Shown here in pieces: positions 26,096-33,868 of a stretch of DNA of 64,000 nt. The notes below the pieces were generated by a model. That model did no database searches and was not told where the DNA came from. It worked only from the letters and a program-made list of their open reading frames with translations. A program made the position numbers and the translations under genes. Positions within the stretch are counted from its first letter, which is position 1. Each line of letters starts with the position of its first letter. The stretch comes from Microbispora hainanensis (GTDB lineage: Bacteria > Actinomycetota > Actinomycetes > Streptosporangiales > Streptosporangiaceae): contig NZ_VIRM01000023.1 in NCBI RefSeq assembly GCF_006874475.1, forward strand, positions 1 to 64,000, given 5' to 3'.

Positions 26096-27118
26096 TCATC
26101 GCGGCGGCGCCCAGTAGGGCGTCGCCAGGCCGCGTACGCCCACCCGGGCGGTGAACAGGTGCCCGGATCCGGGGTGTTCGGCCACATCGACGCCATGGGT
26201 GGACGTGGTGATGACGAGGACGTCGAGATCCGGCCCGGCGAAGGCGGGGCAGGTGACCTTGGGCGCGCCGACCTCGACCGTGGCGAGCAGACGACCGCCC
26301 GGATCGCGGCACTCCACCCGGCCGCCGCCGAAGATCGCGATCCACAGGTTGCCCTCGGCGTCGGCGCACATCCCGTCGGGCATGCCGCCGGTGACCCGGA
26401 ACAGCTCCCGCCGCGGCCCGGCCTGTCCGGTGGCCGGGTCGTAGTCACGCTCCCACACCACGTGTGGCGTGCTGTCGATGCTGTAGAGGCGGTCGCCCTC
26501 GGGGCTCCAGGCCAGGCCGTTCGACAGGGTCAGGTCGTCGTCGAGGACGACGCAGGTCGTGCCGTCGAGGCGGGCCAGAACATCCTGGCCCTCCCGGTCG
26601 TCGAGCGCCATGCTGCCGATCAGGAAGCGCCCGGCCGGGTCCACGGCGCCGTCGTTGAGCCGGCTCGGCGCGCCGGGAGGCAGCACCCGGGCGAGCTCGG
26701 TGCGGCGGCCCGCGGCGTCGACCCGGGTGAGGACCTCGCGCTCGGCGACGACGAGCTGCCCGTCGGCGGAGACGGCGACCGCGCCCACCGTGTTGCCCAC
26801 CGTGTTGCCCACCGTGTTGCCCACCGTGTTGCCCACCGTGTTGCCCACCGTGTTGCCCACCGTGTTGCCCACCGTGTTGCCCACCGTGTTGCCCACCGTG
26901 TTGCCCGCCGGGTTGACCGCTGTGCTGCCCGCCGCGCCGAAGGTGTGCGCGGCGGTGGCGGTGATCGCGCCGGTGTCGGGGTCGAGCCGTCCCTCGTGCA
27001 CCGCTCCCGCGTCGATGTCCACCCACAGCAGGCGCTGCCTGGCGGGATCCCACACGGGACCCTCCCCGAGGGCGTACACCTCGCCGGAGGCCCGAGTGGC
27101 GGTGAACTGCCTGGTCAT
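26096..27118 (-). CDS. SMP-30/gluconolactonase-family protein with VGNT repeat insertion
   Basis: A 340-aa six-bladed beta-propeller lactonase, probably opening a sugar lactone in the same pathway as the downstream dehydrogenases. Family motifs include GEGPVWDPARQRLLWVDI, PSRLNDGAVDPAGRFLIGSM, LSNGLAWSPEGDRLYSIDS, PDGMCADAEGNLWIA and VTCPAFAGPDLDVLVITT; metal ligands Glu19, Asn and Asp are in these. Nine VGNT tetrapeptides (about residues 75-110) are inserted in a surface loop after the first blade, encoded by a 12-bp tandem array. ATG 27118 has AGGAGG four bases upstream. Confidence 0.88.
   Translation of the reverse strand: MTRQFTATRASGEVYALGEGPVWDPARQRLLWVDIDAGAVHEGRLDPDTGAITATAAHTFGAAGSTAVNPAGNTVGNTVGNTVGNTVGNTVGNTVGNTVGNTVGNTVGNTVGAVAVSADGQLVVAEREVLTRVDAAGRRTELARVLPPGAPSRLNDGAVDPAGRFLIGSMALDDREGQDVLARLDGTTCVVLDDDLTLSNGLAWSPEGDRLYSIDSTPHVVWERDYDPATGQAGPRRELFRVTGGMPDGMCADAEGNLWIAIFGGGRVECRDPGGRLLATVEVGAPKVTCPAFAGPDLDVLVITTSTHGVDVAEHPGSGHLFTARVGVRGLATPYWAPPR
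26783..26902 (-). repeat. 12-bp tandem array, ten perfect copies, inside the SMP-30 gene
   Basis: The unit (plus strand GCCCACCGTGTT) is repeated ten times without a change and followed by degenerate copies to 26926. On the coding strand it gives VGNT. A 12-bp unit keeps the frame, so copy number can change without disrupting the protein. The lack of any silent drift among copies suggests recent expansion or ongoing slippage. Confidence 0.95.
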
Positions 27119-27204
27119 AGGGCCTCCTGGCCGGCGGTGATCGCGCGGATGGACGGCGGGCCGCCGGGAACCGCCCGCGGCGGAGCGAGCGGAAGCATGG
27201 TCAT
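27115..27204 (-). CDS. Possible 29-aa leader ORF translationally coupled to the SMP-30 gene
   Basis: ATG at 27204, preceded at eight bases by AGGA, opens a 29-codon frame (MTMLPLAPPR... ending AITAGQEAL). Its TGA overlaps the SMP-30 ATG as ATGA. The peptide has no recognised family. It could be a coupling leader, or simply chance open frame in the 5' region. Confidence 0.25.
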   Translation of the reverse strand: MTMLPLAPPRAVPGGPPSIRAITAGQEAL

Positions 27205-27407
27205 GTTCGGGATCCTAGAGCTGATTTCGGGCGGGAGAAAAGGTCCACTCCGGGATCTTCCGGCGGAAGGTACGGCGCGTCGGCCTCACGCGGGCTCGCG
27301 AGCCCGTCGTCCGTCTTCCGGATGACGGGGGTATGGGCCCGCCGGGAGGCACCGCGTTACGGTGGTGACGTAGGAGCCGGTGATGGTCGCATCCAGGGGG
27401 AGCGAAG

Positions 27408-27851
27408 ATGATGGTCACCGCTCGAGAGCTCAAAGACCGGGTGTTCGCGGCTCTGAACGATCATGATCTTGAAGCGACGATGCGGTGTTTCGCCCGAGAC
27501 GCCGTCTACGTCGGGCCGGTGGGCTCGGCCGAGGGACACGAGCAGATCGCCTGGTACTTCCAGCACCTGCTGCAGGCCTTTCCGGATCTTCAACTCACAC
27601 CGTGGTGCAAGGTGCCCGTGTGCGATCCGGCCGTCTCGGCGGTCTGCGAGTACGTCATGACCGGCACCCACCTCGGGCCGCTCCTGCTGCCCGGAGGCTC
27701 GGCGCTGGAGGCGACCAGCCAGCGCATCGCGGTCCGCGGCGCGGGGTTGTGCATCATCGAGAACGGGCTGATCATCAGCGACCGGGACTACTACGACCAG
27801 CTGGAGCTGTTCAGCCAGCTCGGCCTCTGCCTTCCCGAGGCCGTCGCCTGA
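27408..27851 (+). CDS. SnoaL-like / NTF2-fold protein
   Basis: A 147-aa protein of the SnoaL-like polyketide cyclase/ester cyclase group (NTF2 fold): RVFAALNDHDLEATMRCFA, the FPDLQLTP segment, GTHLGPLLLPGG, and a C-terminal strand IIENGLIISDRDYYDQ. The name covers many functions; cyclase activity is not implied. A GGGGGAG ribosome-binding site precedes two consecutive ATGs (27408 and 27411). It stands alone. Confidence 0.8.
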   Translation: MMVTARELKDRVFAALNDHDLEATMRCFARDAVYVGPVGSAEGHEQIAWYFQHLLQAFPDLQLTPWCKVPVCDPAVSAVCEYVMTGTHLGPLLLPGGSALEATSQRIAVRGAGLCIIENGLIISDRDYYDQLELFSQLGLCLPEAVA

Positions 27852-27993
27852 CGCCCTCGATGTCGGTCTGCCGTCGCCGGCCCTTCGCGACGCGGTGATG
27901 TCCGCCAACCCGCGCGCCGTCGCCGGGCACGGCCTGGCCCTGGTCTTCGCGAGTGATCTCCACCCGCGTTGATCAGCTCGCGCCCCTACTCTG

Positions 27994-28010
27994 ATGACAG
28001 CGACTGACAT
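27994..28010. promoter_or_regulatory. Operator-like imperfect palindrome, copy 1
   Basis: ATGACAGCGACTGACAT: arms ATGACAG and CTGACAT differ from perfect symmetry at a single position. A near-identical copy lies exactly 31 bp downstream, about three helical turns. The form resembles TetR-family operators. No TetR gene is adjacent. Confidence 0.5.
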
Positions 28011-28024
28011 CGAGTGCTACGTTG

Positions 28025-28041
28025 ATGACAGTCACTGACAT
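28025..28041. promoter_or_regulatory. Operator-like imperfect palindrome, copy 2
   Basis: ATGACAGTCACTGACAT, with 8-bp arms ATGACAGT/ACTGACAT showing one mismatch. It differs from copy 1 at one base and lies 56 bp upstream of the epimerase ATG. Confidence 0.5.
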
Positions 28042-28096
28042 GGCTACCCGCTTGGGGGTTCCGATGCGGGGGCGATCGACCACTTGGAGTTGTGTC

Positions 28097-29023
28097 ATGC
28101 GTGTGTTCGTCACGGGCGCGAGCGGCTGGATAGGATCGGCCGTCGTCCCCGAACTCATCGGCGCGGGGCACGAGGTCGTCGGCCTGGCGCGGTCCGACGC
28201 CTCGGCCGCCGCGCTCACCAGGGCCGGGGCCCAGGTGTGCCGCGGCACCATCGACGATCTCGGCACCCTGCGCGACGCCGCCGCGGCGTCCGATGGTGTG
28301 ATCCACCTCGCGTTCAAGCACGACATCGCCTTCTCCGGCGACTTCCGGGGTGCCGCCGAGGCGGATCGCCGCGCCGTCGAGACGCTGGCCGAGGCGCTCG
28401 CGGGCTCCGATCGCCCCTTCGTTCTCGCCTCCGGGATGCTCGGGCTCACCCCGGGGCGGGTTCTGACCGAAAGGAACGGACGTGACTCCGGCGCCGCCGG
28501 GGGACACGGCGACGGCCCGAGCGCCCGGCAGGCCACCGCGCTGAGGACGCTCGACCTCGCCTCCGAGGGCGTCCGCTCGTCGGTGCTGCGCCTGCCCCCG
28601 ACGGTGTACGGCGAGGGAGACAACGGCTTCATGGCGGCCCTGGTCGGCATCGCCCGCGACAGGGGCGTCTCCGGTTATGTCGGCGACGGGTCCAACCGCT
28701 GGCCCGGTGTGCACCGGCTCGACGCCGCGCACCTGTTCCGCCTCGCGCTGGAGAAGGCCCCGGCGGGAACGGTGCTGCACGCCGCCGGCGACGAGGGTGT
28801 GCCGATCCGCGCCGTCGCCGAGGTGATCGGCCGCCACCTCGGCCTGCCGGTGGTCTCGGTTCCCCGTGAGCAGGCGAGCGAGCACTTCTCCTGGCTGGGC
28901 GGCATGATCGGGCTCGACGCCCCGGCGACGAGCGCGCTGACCCGTGAACTGCTGGGGTGGCAGCCGGTGCAGCCGGGGCTGATCGACGACCTCGGCAAGG
29001 GCCACTACTTCCGCGCGAAGTGA
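28097..29023 (+). CDS. NAD(P)-dependent epimerase/dehydratase (extended SDR)
   Basis: A 308-aa extended short-chain dehydrogenase. The Rossmann motif GASGWIG lies at residues 7-13. The usual YxxxK pair is not evident: the region after SGMLG carries a Gly-rich stretch, as in the atypical SDR subgroup close to NAD-dependent epimerases and CC3-like proteins. The C-terminal half has LRLPPTVYGEGDNGF and NRWPGVHRLDAAHLFRLALEK. The ATG at 28097 is preceded by GGAG at seven bases. Two operator-like repeats upstream suggest tight repression by a TetR-type protein encoded elsewhere. Confidence 0.85.
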   Translation: MRVFVTGASGWIGSAVVPELIGAGHEVVGLARSDASAAALTRAGAQVCRGTIDDLGTLRDAAAASDGVIHLAFKHDIAFSGDFRGAAEADRRAVETLAEALAGSDRPFVLASGMLGLTPGRVLTERNGRDSGAAGGHGDGPSARQATALRTLDLASEGVRSSVLRLPPTVYGEGDNGFMAALVGIARDRGVSGYVGDGSNRWPGVHRLDAAHLFRLALEKAPAGTVLHAAGDEGVPIRAVAEVIGRHLGLPVVSVPREQASEHFSWLGGMIGLDAPATSALTRELLGWQPVQPGLIDDLGKGHYFRAK

Positions 29024-29094
29024 ACAGAGCGGGGTCGTCAGGGTCGGACGGTCGGGGTCGGATGGTCAGGGCCGGACGGTCCAGGGCGGGGGCG

Positions 29095-29742
29095 TCAGGG
29101 CCGGGGGAGGGCGATGGAGGTCGCGATGTGCCCGTCGCGCACCGTCCACCGGCCCGGCAGGACGTCCGTCCCGACGGCGGGGTCCGCGGCCAGGAGCCGG
29201 GCGCGGAACGTGCCCGAGGGCTCGATGTCCACGACCGCCTCCGAGAAGTCGAGCCAGCGGCCGGTCAGGGGGAACCACACCTTGTAGACCGACTCCTTGG
29301 CGCTGAACAGGATCCTGTCCCAGCAGACCTCGCCGTACGCGTCGCCCATCGCGCGGAGGGCGGCGATCTCCCCGGGGGAGGCGATCGTGGGAAGGACCCC
29401 ATCCGGGAGGGGTTCGTGTGGTTCCGCGTCGATGCCGACGGCGCGCGCGACGTCGGCGGAGGCGACGGCCGCAGCGCGATAGCCCGAGCAGTGCGTGATG
29501 CTGCCGACCGTGCCGGAGGGCCAGATCGGGGCGCCCCGCTCGCCGCGCGGGATCGGCACCGGCGTGACGCCGATCCGGGCCAGCGCGAGCCGGGCGCAGT
29601 GGCGTCCGGTGACGAACTCCCGCCGCCGCCGGTCGACGGCACGCGCGATGAGCGGTCTCTCCTCCGGAAACAGCGTGTCCTCCGGCACGTCGCCGAACTT
29701 CTCGGCCGACGCCACCCACGAGGGCAGGATCTCGTCGATCAT
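29095..29742 (-). CDS. 4'-phosphopantetheinyl transferase (Sfp/EntD type)
   Basis: A 215-aa enzyme that attaches the phosphopantetheine arm of CoA to carrier proteins of PKS, NRPS or siderophore systems. Visible motifs are RRREFVTGRHCARLAL, GSITHCSGYRAAAVA, the Mg-binding VGIDAEPHEPLP, and the conserved WDRILFSAKESVYKVWFP. The EntD-like start (LPSWVASAEKFGD) supports ATG 29742. No PKS or NRPS gene is in the window. Confidence 0.9.
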   Translation of the reverse strand: MIDEILPSWVASAEKFGDVPEDTLFPEERPLIARAVDRRRREFVTGRHCARLALARIGVTPVPIPRGERGAPIWPSGTVGSITHCSGYRAAAVASADVARAVGIDAEPHEPLPDGVLPTIASPGEIAALRAMGDAYGEVCWDRILFSAKESVYKVWFPLTGRWLDFSEAVVDIEPSGTFRARLLAADPAVGTDVLPGRWTVRDGHIATSIALPRP

Positions 29743-29895
29743 GCGGCCGTCCCCGGCGACGTTGACATCCCCTTCACCGACGCGGCCATGCGTGGAGAGT
29801 ACAGATCCCCGCGCCGCAGCGGAAGATCGATTCAGGTGCCGCACGGCCCGGCGTCCGCGGGAGCCAAAAGGCCGGCGGCGAAAGGGGGACGGCCG

Positions 29896-30864
29896 CTACC
29901 GGTGATTCGGGATGGTCGGGTTCGTCCCCGCGTGCTCTTCGCGGCGGTTCCGGTACGCGCTCGCGCCCACGGCGGCCACGAGGCAGGCGCAGATGACCGC
30001 GAGCGACAGCCATACGGGGATCTTGTACACGTCCGCCAGGAGCATCTTCGCGCCGACGAACACGAGGATCGCCGCCAGGCCGAACCGCAGATAGCCGAAC
30101 CGGTGCATGGCCCCGGCCAGCAGGAAGTACATCGCCCGCAGTCCCAGGATCGCGAACGCGTTGGAGGTGAAGACGAGGAACGGCTCCGACGTCACGGCGA
30201 AGATCGCCGGAATCGAGTCGACGGCGAAGATGATGTCGCTGGTCTCCACCGCGACCAGGACGGCCAGCAGCGGCGTCGCGGCCCACCGGCCGCCCGTCCG
30301 CCCGTCCGCGTCCTGCCGTACGAGGAACCGCTGGCCCTGGTAGGAGCCGGTGACGGGGATGAGCCGGCGCATCGCCCGCAGCACCAGGTTGCGGTCGGGG
30401 TGCACCTCGATCGCCGAATGCCTGGCCATCTTCACGCCCGTGTAGAGCAGGAACGCCCCGAAGACGTACAGGATCCAGTGGAAGCGGTCGAGCAGGACGG
30501 CGCCCGCGCCGATGAACCCCGCGCGGAAGACCAGCGCCCCGAGCACGCCGAAGAACAGCACGCGATGCTGCAGCTCGCGCGGGACCGCGAAGTACGAGAA
30601 CAGCAGCGCGATCACGAAGACGTTGTCGACGGCCAGCGACTTCTCGATGAGATAACCGGCCAGGTATTCTCCGCCCGCCTCCGGCCCCCAGACGAGCCAG
30701 ACCACGACCCCGAAGCCGAGGCCCAGCGCGATCCACACGCCCGACCAGCCCAGCGCTTCACGGACACGCACCACGTGGGCCCGGCGATGCGCGAACAGGT
30801 CCACCGCGAGCATGGCGAGGATGACCGCCAGAACCGCGGCCCAGGTCCACAGGGGTACGGACAT
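29896..30864 (-). CDS. terC: TerC-family membrane protein, probable Mn2+ exporter
   Basis: A 322-aa protein with about eight to nine transmembrane helices. TerC hallmarks are EKSLAVDNVFVIALLFSYF, ELQHRVLFFGVLGALVFR, a cytoplasmic loop with QGQRFLVRQDADGR, and VAVETSDIIFAVDSIPAIFAVT with buried acidic residues. TerC/Alx proteins export manganese or metallate secreted enzymes. ATG 30864 has GAGGAGG six bases upstream; an in-frame start further up is less likely. The upstream RNA matches the yybP-ykoY manganese riboswitch, so induction by Mn2+ is expected. Confidence 0.9.
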   Translation of the reverse strand: MSVPLWTWAAVLAVILAMLAVDLFAHRRAHVVRVREALGWSGVWIALGLGFGVVVWLVWGPEAGGEYLAGYLIEKSLAVDNVFVIALLFSYFAVPRELQHRVLFFGVLGALVFRAGFIGAGAVLLDRFHWILYVFGAFLLYTGVKMARHSAIEVHPDRNLVLRAMRRLIPVTGSYQGQRFLVRQDADGRTGGRWAATPLLAVLVAVETSDIIFAVDSIPAIFAVTSEPFLVFTSNAFAILGLRAMYFLLAGAMHRFGYLRFGLAAILVFVGAKMLLADVYKIPVWLSLAVICACLVAAVGASAYRNRREEHAGTNPTIPNHR

Positions 30865-30884
30865 CGTCAACCTCCTCACCGCCG

Positions 30885-31005
30885 CATGGGCGGGCTCGGC
30901 AGGCCGACGGTCTCCCCGTGCCACCGCCAGCGGTGACCCTCCGCGCCGGGACGCCCTATGCGGCGGCCGTGATGACGACGCTGAGGAAGCCGGGTACTCC
31001 CCCTC
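30885..31005 (-). promoter_or_regulatory. Candidate yybP-ykoY manganese riboswitch
   Basis: Read on the minus strand, the leader begins GGGGGAGTA (31003-30995), continues through CGTCGTCATCACGGC, and ends with GGGGAGACCGTCGGCCTGCC (30917-30898). GGGGAGUA and GAGACC are the conserved internal-loop elements of this riboswitch class, which in many bacteria lies upstream of terC. A CCGC/GCGG stem next to the terC ribosome-binding site could be the expression platform, suggesting translational control. Confidence 0.65.
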
Positions 31006-31020
31006 GAACTATGTTCAAGT

Positions 31021-31030
31021 ATTCACGAAA
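31021..31030. promoter_or_regulatory. ATTCACGAAA site near the terC promoter
   Basis: The same 10-mer, ATTCACGAAA, occurs at 31360-31369 upstream of the adjacent winged-helix gene. Here it sits just upstream of the riboswitch, where the terC promoter should be. It may be a binding site of the neighbouring regulator. Confidence 0.3.
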
Positions 31031-31036
31031 TCAGCT

Positions 31037-31339
31037 TCATACGTCAACCGGGGACCCGAACAGCTCCAGGAACTCGCCGATGTGCCGGTGCCGTTCGACG
31101 GGGTGACGGAAGGGGGCCTCCGGGTTGATCGTGTAGTGGTTGCGCCGCCCTACACGCTCCCGGCGCAGGTAACCTGCCGCCTCCAGGTCCGAGACGATCG
31201 CCTGAGCCGCCCGCTCGGTGATGCCGACCGACTCGGCGACGTCCCGCAACCGCGCGTCGGGATCACGGGACACCGCGAGCAGGACGTGGGCGTGGTTGGT
31301 GAGGAACGTCCAGCCGCCCGCCGGGGAGGAGGTGCTCAT
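31037..31339 (-). CDS. Winged-helix (ArsR/MarR-like) regulator
   Basis: A 100-aa single-domain winged-helix protein: HVLLAVSRDPDARLRDVAES, recognition helix GITERAAQAIVSDLEAAGYL, wing RRERVGRRNHYTINPEAPF, and a C-terminal helix ending IGEFLELFG. It belongs to a common actinobacterial group of small MarR-like proteins of unknown target. It ends next to the terC leader on the same strand, and repeated ATTCACGAAA sequences flank it. Confidence 0.85.
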   Translation of the reverse strand: MSTSSPAGGWTFLTNHAHVLLAVSRDPDARLRDVAESVGITERAAQAIVSDLEAAGYLRRERVGRRNHYTINPEAPFRHPVERHRHIGEFLELFGSPVDV

Positions 31340-31359
31340 ACCTCATTATGCGATGGGCG

Positions 31360-31369
31360 ATTCACGAAA
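31360..31369. promoter_or_regulatory. ATTCACGAAA site upstream of winged-helix gene
   Basis: Identical to the 10-mer at 31021-31030 and 21 bp upstream of the regulator ATG, a position suiting autoregulation. Confidence 0.3.
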
Positions 31370-31524
31370 CCGAGGTCGGGGCCCCGGGCCTGACGGCCGC
31401 ACCCCCCCAGGACGAGAAGCGCGACAGGGCGCCGCGCGGCAGGTCGAGGAACATCACCACCTACCGGGGAGCGGCCCGCATGTCCGACAGAATAGGGCTT
31501 TCAGGGTCTTCCGGGAGGCTTCAG

Positions 31525-32697
31525 GTGACCATCGACGTCCAACAGGTGCGGGCGGACACGCCGGGATGCGAGCACGTCGTCCACCTCAACAACGCGGGTT
31601 CGTCCCTGCCGCCGCGTCAGGTGACCGGCGCCGTGGTGGATCACCTGCGCCTGGAGGAGCGCATCGGCGGCTACGAGGCGGCGGCCGCCGCCCTCGACCG
31701 GTCGGAGCGGACCTATGACGCGGTGGCCGAGCTCGTCGGCGCGGACCGCGACGAGATCGCCCTCGTCGAGAACGCCACCCGCGCCTGGGACATGGCCTTC
31801 TACTCCCTGCCGTGGAAGCCGGGCGACCGCATCCTGACCTCGCGGGCCGAGTACGCCAGCAACGCGATCGCCTTCCTGCAGACCGCCCGGCGCCACGACG
31901 TGCGGGTCGAGGTGGTGCCCGACGACGAGACCGGCGCGCTGTCCGTCGAGGCGCTGCGCGACATGATGGACGAGCGGGTCAAGCTGATCGCCGTCACCCA
32001 CGTGCCGACCCAGGGCGGGCTGGTCAACCCGGCGGCCGAGATCGGGGCCGTGGCGCGGGAGGCCGGGGTGACGTTCCTGCTGGACGCCTGCCAGTCGGTC
32101 GGGCAGCTGCGGGTCGACGTGCGCGAGATCGGCTGCGACCCGTTGTCGGCGACCGGCCGCAAGTTCCTGCGCGGGCCGCGCGGCACCGGCTTCCTGTACT
32201 GCTCGCGGCGGATGCTCGACCGCTTGGAGCCGCCGTTCCTCGACCTGTACGCCGCCACCTGGACGTCCCCGGACTCCTATGAGGTGCGCGGCGACGCCCG
32301 GCGGTTCGAGAACTGGGAGGGCTATGTGGCCGGCAAGATCGGTCTCGGCGTGGCGGCCGAGTACGCGCTAAGCCTCGGGCTCGACGCCATCGAGGAGCGG
32401 GTGACCGGTCTCGCCGAGGCGCTGCGCGCGCGGCTGGCCGCGATCCGCGGGGTGACCGTGCACGACCGGGGCGCGCGGCGGTGCGGCATCGTGACGTTCA
32501 CCGTGGACGGGCACGACAGCCAGGACGTGGCCACCCGGATGTCGGTCGCGAAGGTCAACGTCTCGGTGTCCGCCGCGTCCTCGGCCCGGTGGGACTTCGA
32601 GGCCCGCGCGCTGCCCTCGCTGGTGCGGTCCTCGGTGCACTACTACAACACCGAGGACGAGCTCGACCGGCTGTGCGAGGCGCTGCCCTCCGCGTGA
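31525..32697 (+). CDS. Class V PLP-dependent aminotransferase
   Basis: A 390-aa cysteine desulfurase-like fold-type I enzyme. Family features are HLNNAGSSLPPRQV at the start, TRAEYASNAIAFLQ-type substrate loop (SRAEYASN), ITHVPTQGG-like segment, DACQSVGQLRVD with the PLP-ring Asp, and the Schiff-base lysine in SATGRKFLRGPRGTGFLY. The cysteine of true desulfurases is not evident, so it is more likely an aminotransferase or lyase of the isopenicillin-epimerase-like group. GTG 31525 is chosen because GGGAGG lies six bases upstream; an ATG at 31480 lacks a ribosome-binding site. Confidence 0.85.
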   Translation: MTIDVQQVRADTPGCEHVVHLNNAGSSLPPRQVTGAVVDHLRLEERIGGYEAAAAALDRSERTYDAVAELVGADRDEIALVENATRAWDMAFYSLPWKPGDRILTSRAEYASNAIAFLQTARRHDVRVEVVPDDETGALSVEALRDMMDERVKLIAVTHVPTQGGLVNPAAEIGAVAREAGVTFLLDACQSVGQLRVDVREIGCDPLSATGRKFLRGPRGTGFLYCSRRMLDRLEPPFLDLYAATWTSPDSYEVRGDARRFENWEGYVAGKIGLGVAAEYALSLGLDAIEERVTGLAEALRARLAAIRGVTVHDRGARRCGIVTFTVDGHDSQDVATRMSVAKVNVSVSAASSARWDFEARALPSLVRSSVHYYNTEDELDRLCEALPSA

Positions 32698-32698
32698 G

Positions 32699-33661
32699 CT
32701 ACAGACTCCAGTCGATGACCGGCCCGGCGGGCACGATGCGCAGCGGGTTGATCTTCGGGTGGGTGCCGTAGTAGTGCCGCTTGATGTGGTCGAAGTTCGT
32801 CGTGCCGCCGAAGGCCGGGTTCGCGTAGAGGTCCCGGGCGTAGCGCCAGAGGTTGGGGTAGTCGGCCAGGCGGCGGACGTTCGCCTTGAAGTGGGTCACG
32901 TAGACCGTGTCGAACCGGGCCAGCGTGACCCACAGGCGGACGTCGGCCTCGGTGAGCCGGTCGCCGAACAGGTAGCGGCCGCCGGCCAGGCGTTCGTCGA
33001 GCTCGTCGAGCGCCGCGAACAACGTCGTCACGGCCGCGTCGTACGCCTCCTGGCTCTCGGCGAAGCCGCACTTGTACACGCCGTTGTTGACGTCGGCGTA
33101 CACGCGCTCGTTGAGCGCGTCGATGTCGCCCCGGAGGTCCTCGGGGTAGAGGTCGATGCCCGGCCTGGCCCAGCGCGCGAACGCCTGGCCGAGGTCGAGG
33201 CTGATGTCGGGGAAGTTGTTGCTGACGATCCGGCGGGTGCTCCGGTCCCACAGCACGGGCACCGACACGTGGCCGTCGTAGCCGGGCTCGGTCGCCTCGT
33301 ACGCCTCCCGCAGCAGCGTGAACCCGTTGAGCTCGTCCGGGCCGTGGCCCGGGCCCTCGCGGAACGCCCACCCGCGTCCGTCGCGCACGGGATCGACGAC
33401 GGACATCGACACGACGTCCTCAAGGCCGAGGAGCGCCCGGACGATGACCGAGCGGTGGGCCCACGGGCAGGCCAGCGACACGTACAGGTGATAGCGCCCG
33501 GGCTCGGCGGGATATCCGCCGCTTCCGTCGGCCGTCACGCGGTCGCGGAACCGGTAGAGGGGCCGCTCGAACGATCCGTCCGGCCGGGTGGCCGCCTTGA
33601 TCCCGTAATCGCCGTAAGCCGCGAAGTCCACCGGACTCGCGACGGGGGCCGTTGTCGTCAC
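32699..33661 (-). CDS. Thiol-dependent hydroquinone reductase (Xi-class GST, ECM4-like)
   Basis: A 320-aa glutathione transferase-fold enzyme of the S-glutathionyl-hydroquinone reductase class. The catalytic cysteine is Cys65 in SLACPWAHR. Other marks are VPVLWDRSTRRIVSNNFPDI, VNNGVYKCGFAESQEAYD, and YVTHFKANVRRLADYPNLW. Actinomycetes generally make mycothiol rather than glutathione, so it may reduce mycothiolyl-hydroquinones. GTG start at 33661. Convergent with the aminotransferase (one base apart). Confidence 0.88.
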   Translation of the reverse strand: MTTTAPVASPVDFAAYGDYGIKAATRPDGSFERPLYRFRDRVTADGSGGYPAEPGRYHLYVSLACPWAHRSVIVRALLGLEDVVSMSVVDPVRDGRGWAFREGPGHGPDELNGFTLLREAYEATEPGYDGHVSVPVLWDRSTRRIVSNNFPDISLDLGQAFARWARPGIDLYPEDLRGDIDALNERVYADVNNGVYKCGFAESQEAYDAAVTTLFAALDELDERLAGGRYLFGDRLTEADVRLWVTLARFDTVYVTHFKANVRRLADYPNLWRYARDLYANPAFGGTTNFDHIKRHYYGTHPKINPLRIVPAGPVIDWSL

Positions 33662-33820
33662 GCCGCCACCGTCCTCTCGTCTCCGACGAGACGAGAGTAA
33701 CGGGAGCCGCTGACACGACGGCCACGGCGTCGGCTGCGGCGGCACATCCCCAGGATGGCGGTGCCGCGCCCCCGCGCGGGTGGCCGGCACGGGGCGGGCG
33801 CCGCCCGCCGGAGGCCGCGG

Positions 33821-33868
33821 ACCGGTCAGGCGGACCGGTCAGGCGGACCGGTCAGGCGGACCGGTCAG
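33821..33868. repeat. 13-bp tandem array running into the SPW gene stop
   Basis: ACCGGTCAGGCGG is repeated three times exactly (33821, 33834, 33847), and a fourth partial copy starts at 33860. The last copy includes the stop codon of the SPW-repeat gene on the minus strand. Each unit carries the palindrome ACCGGT. Confidence 0.9.
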
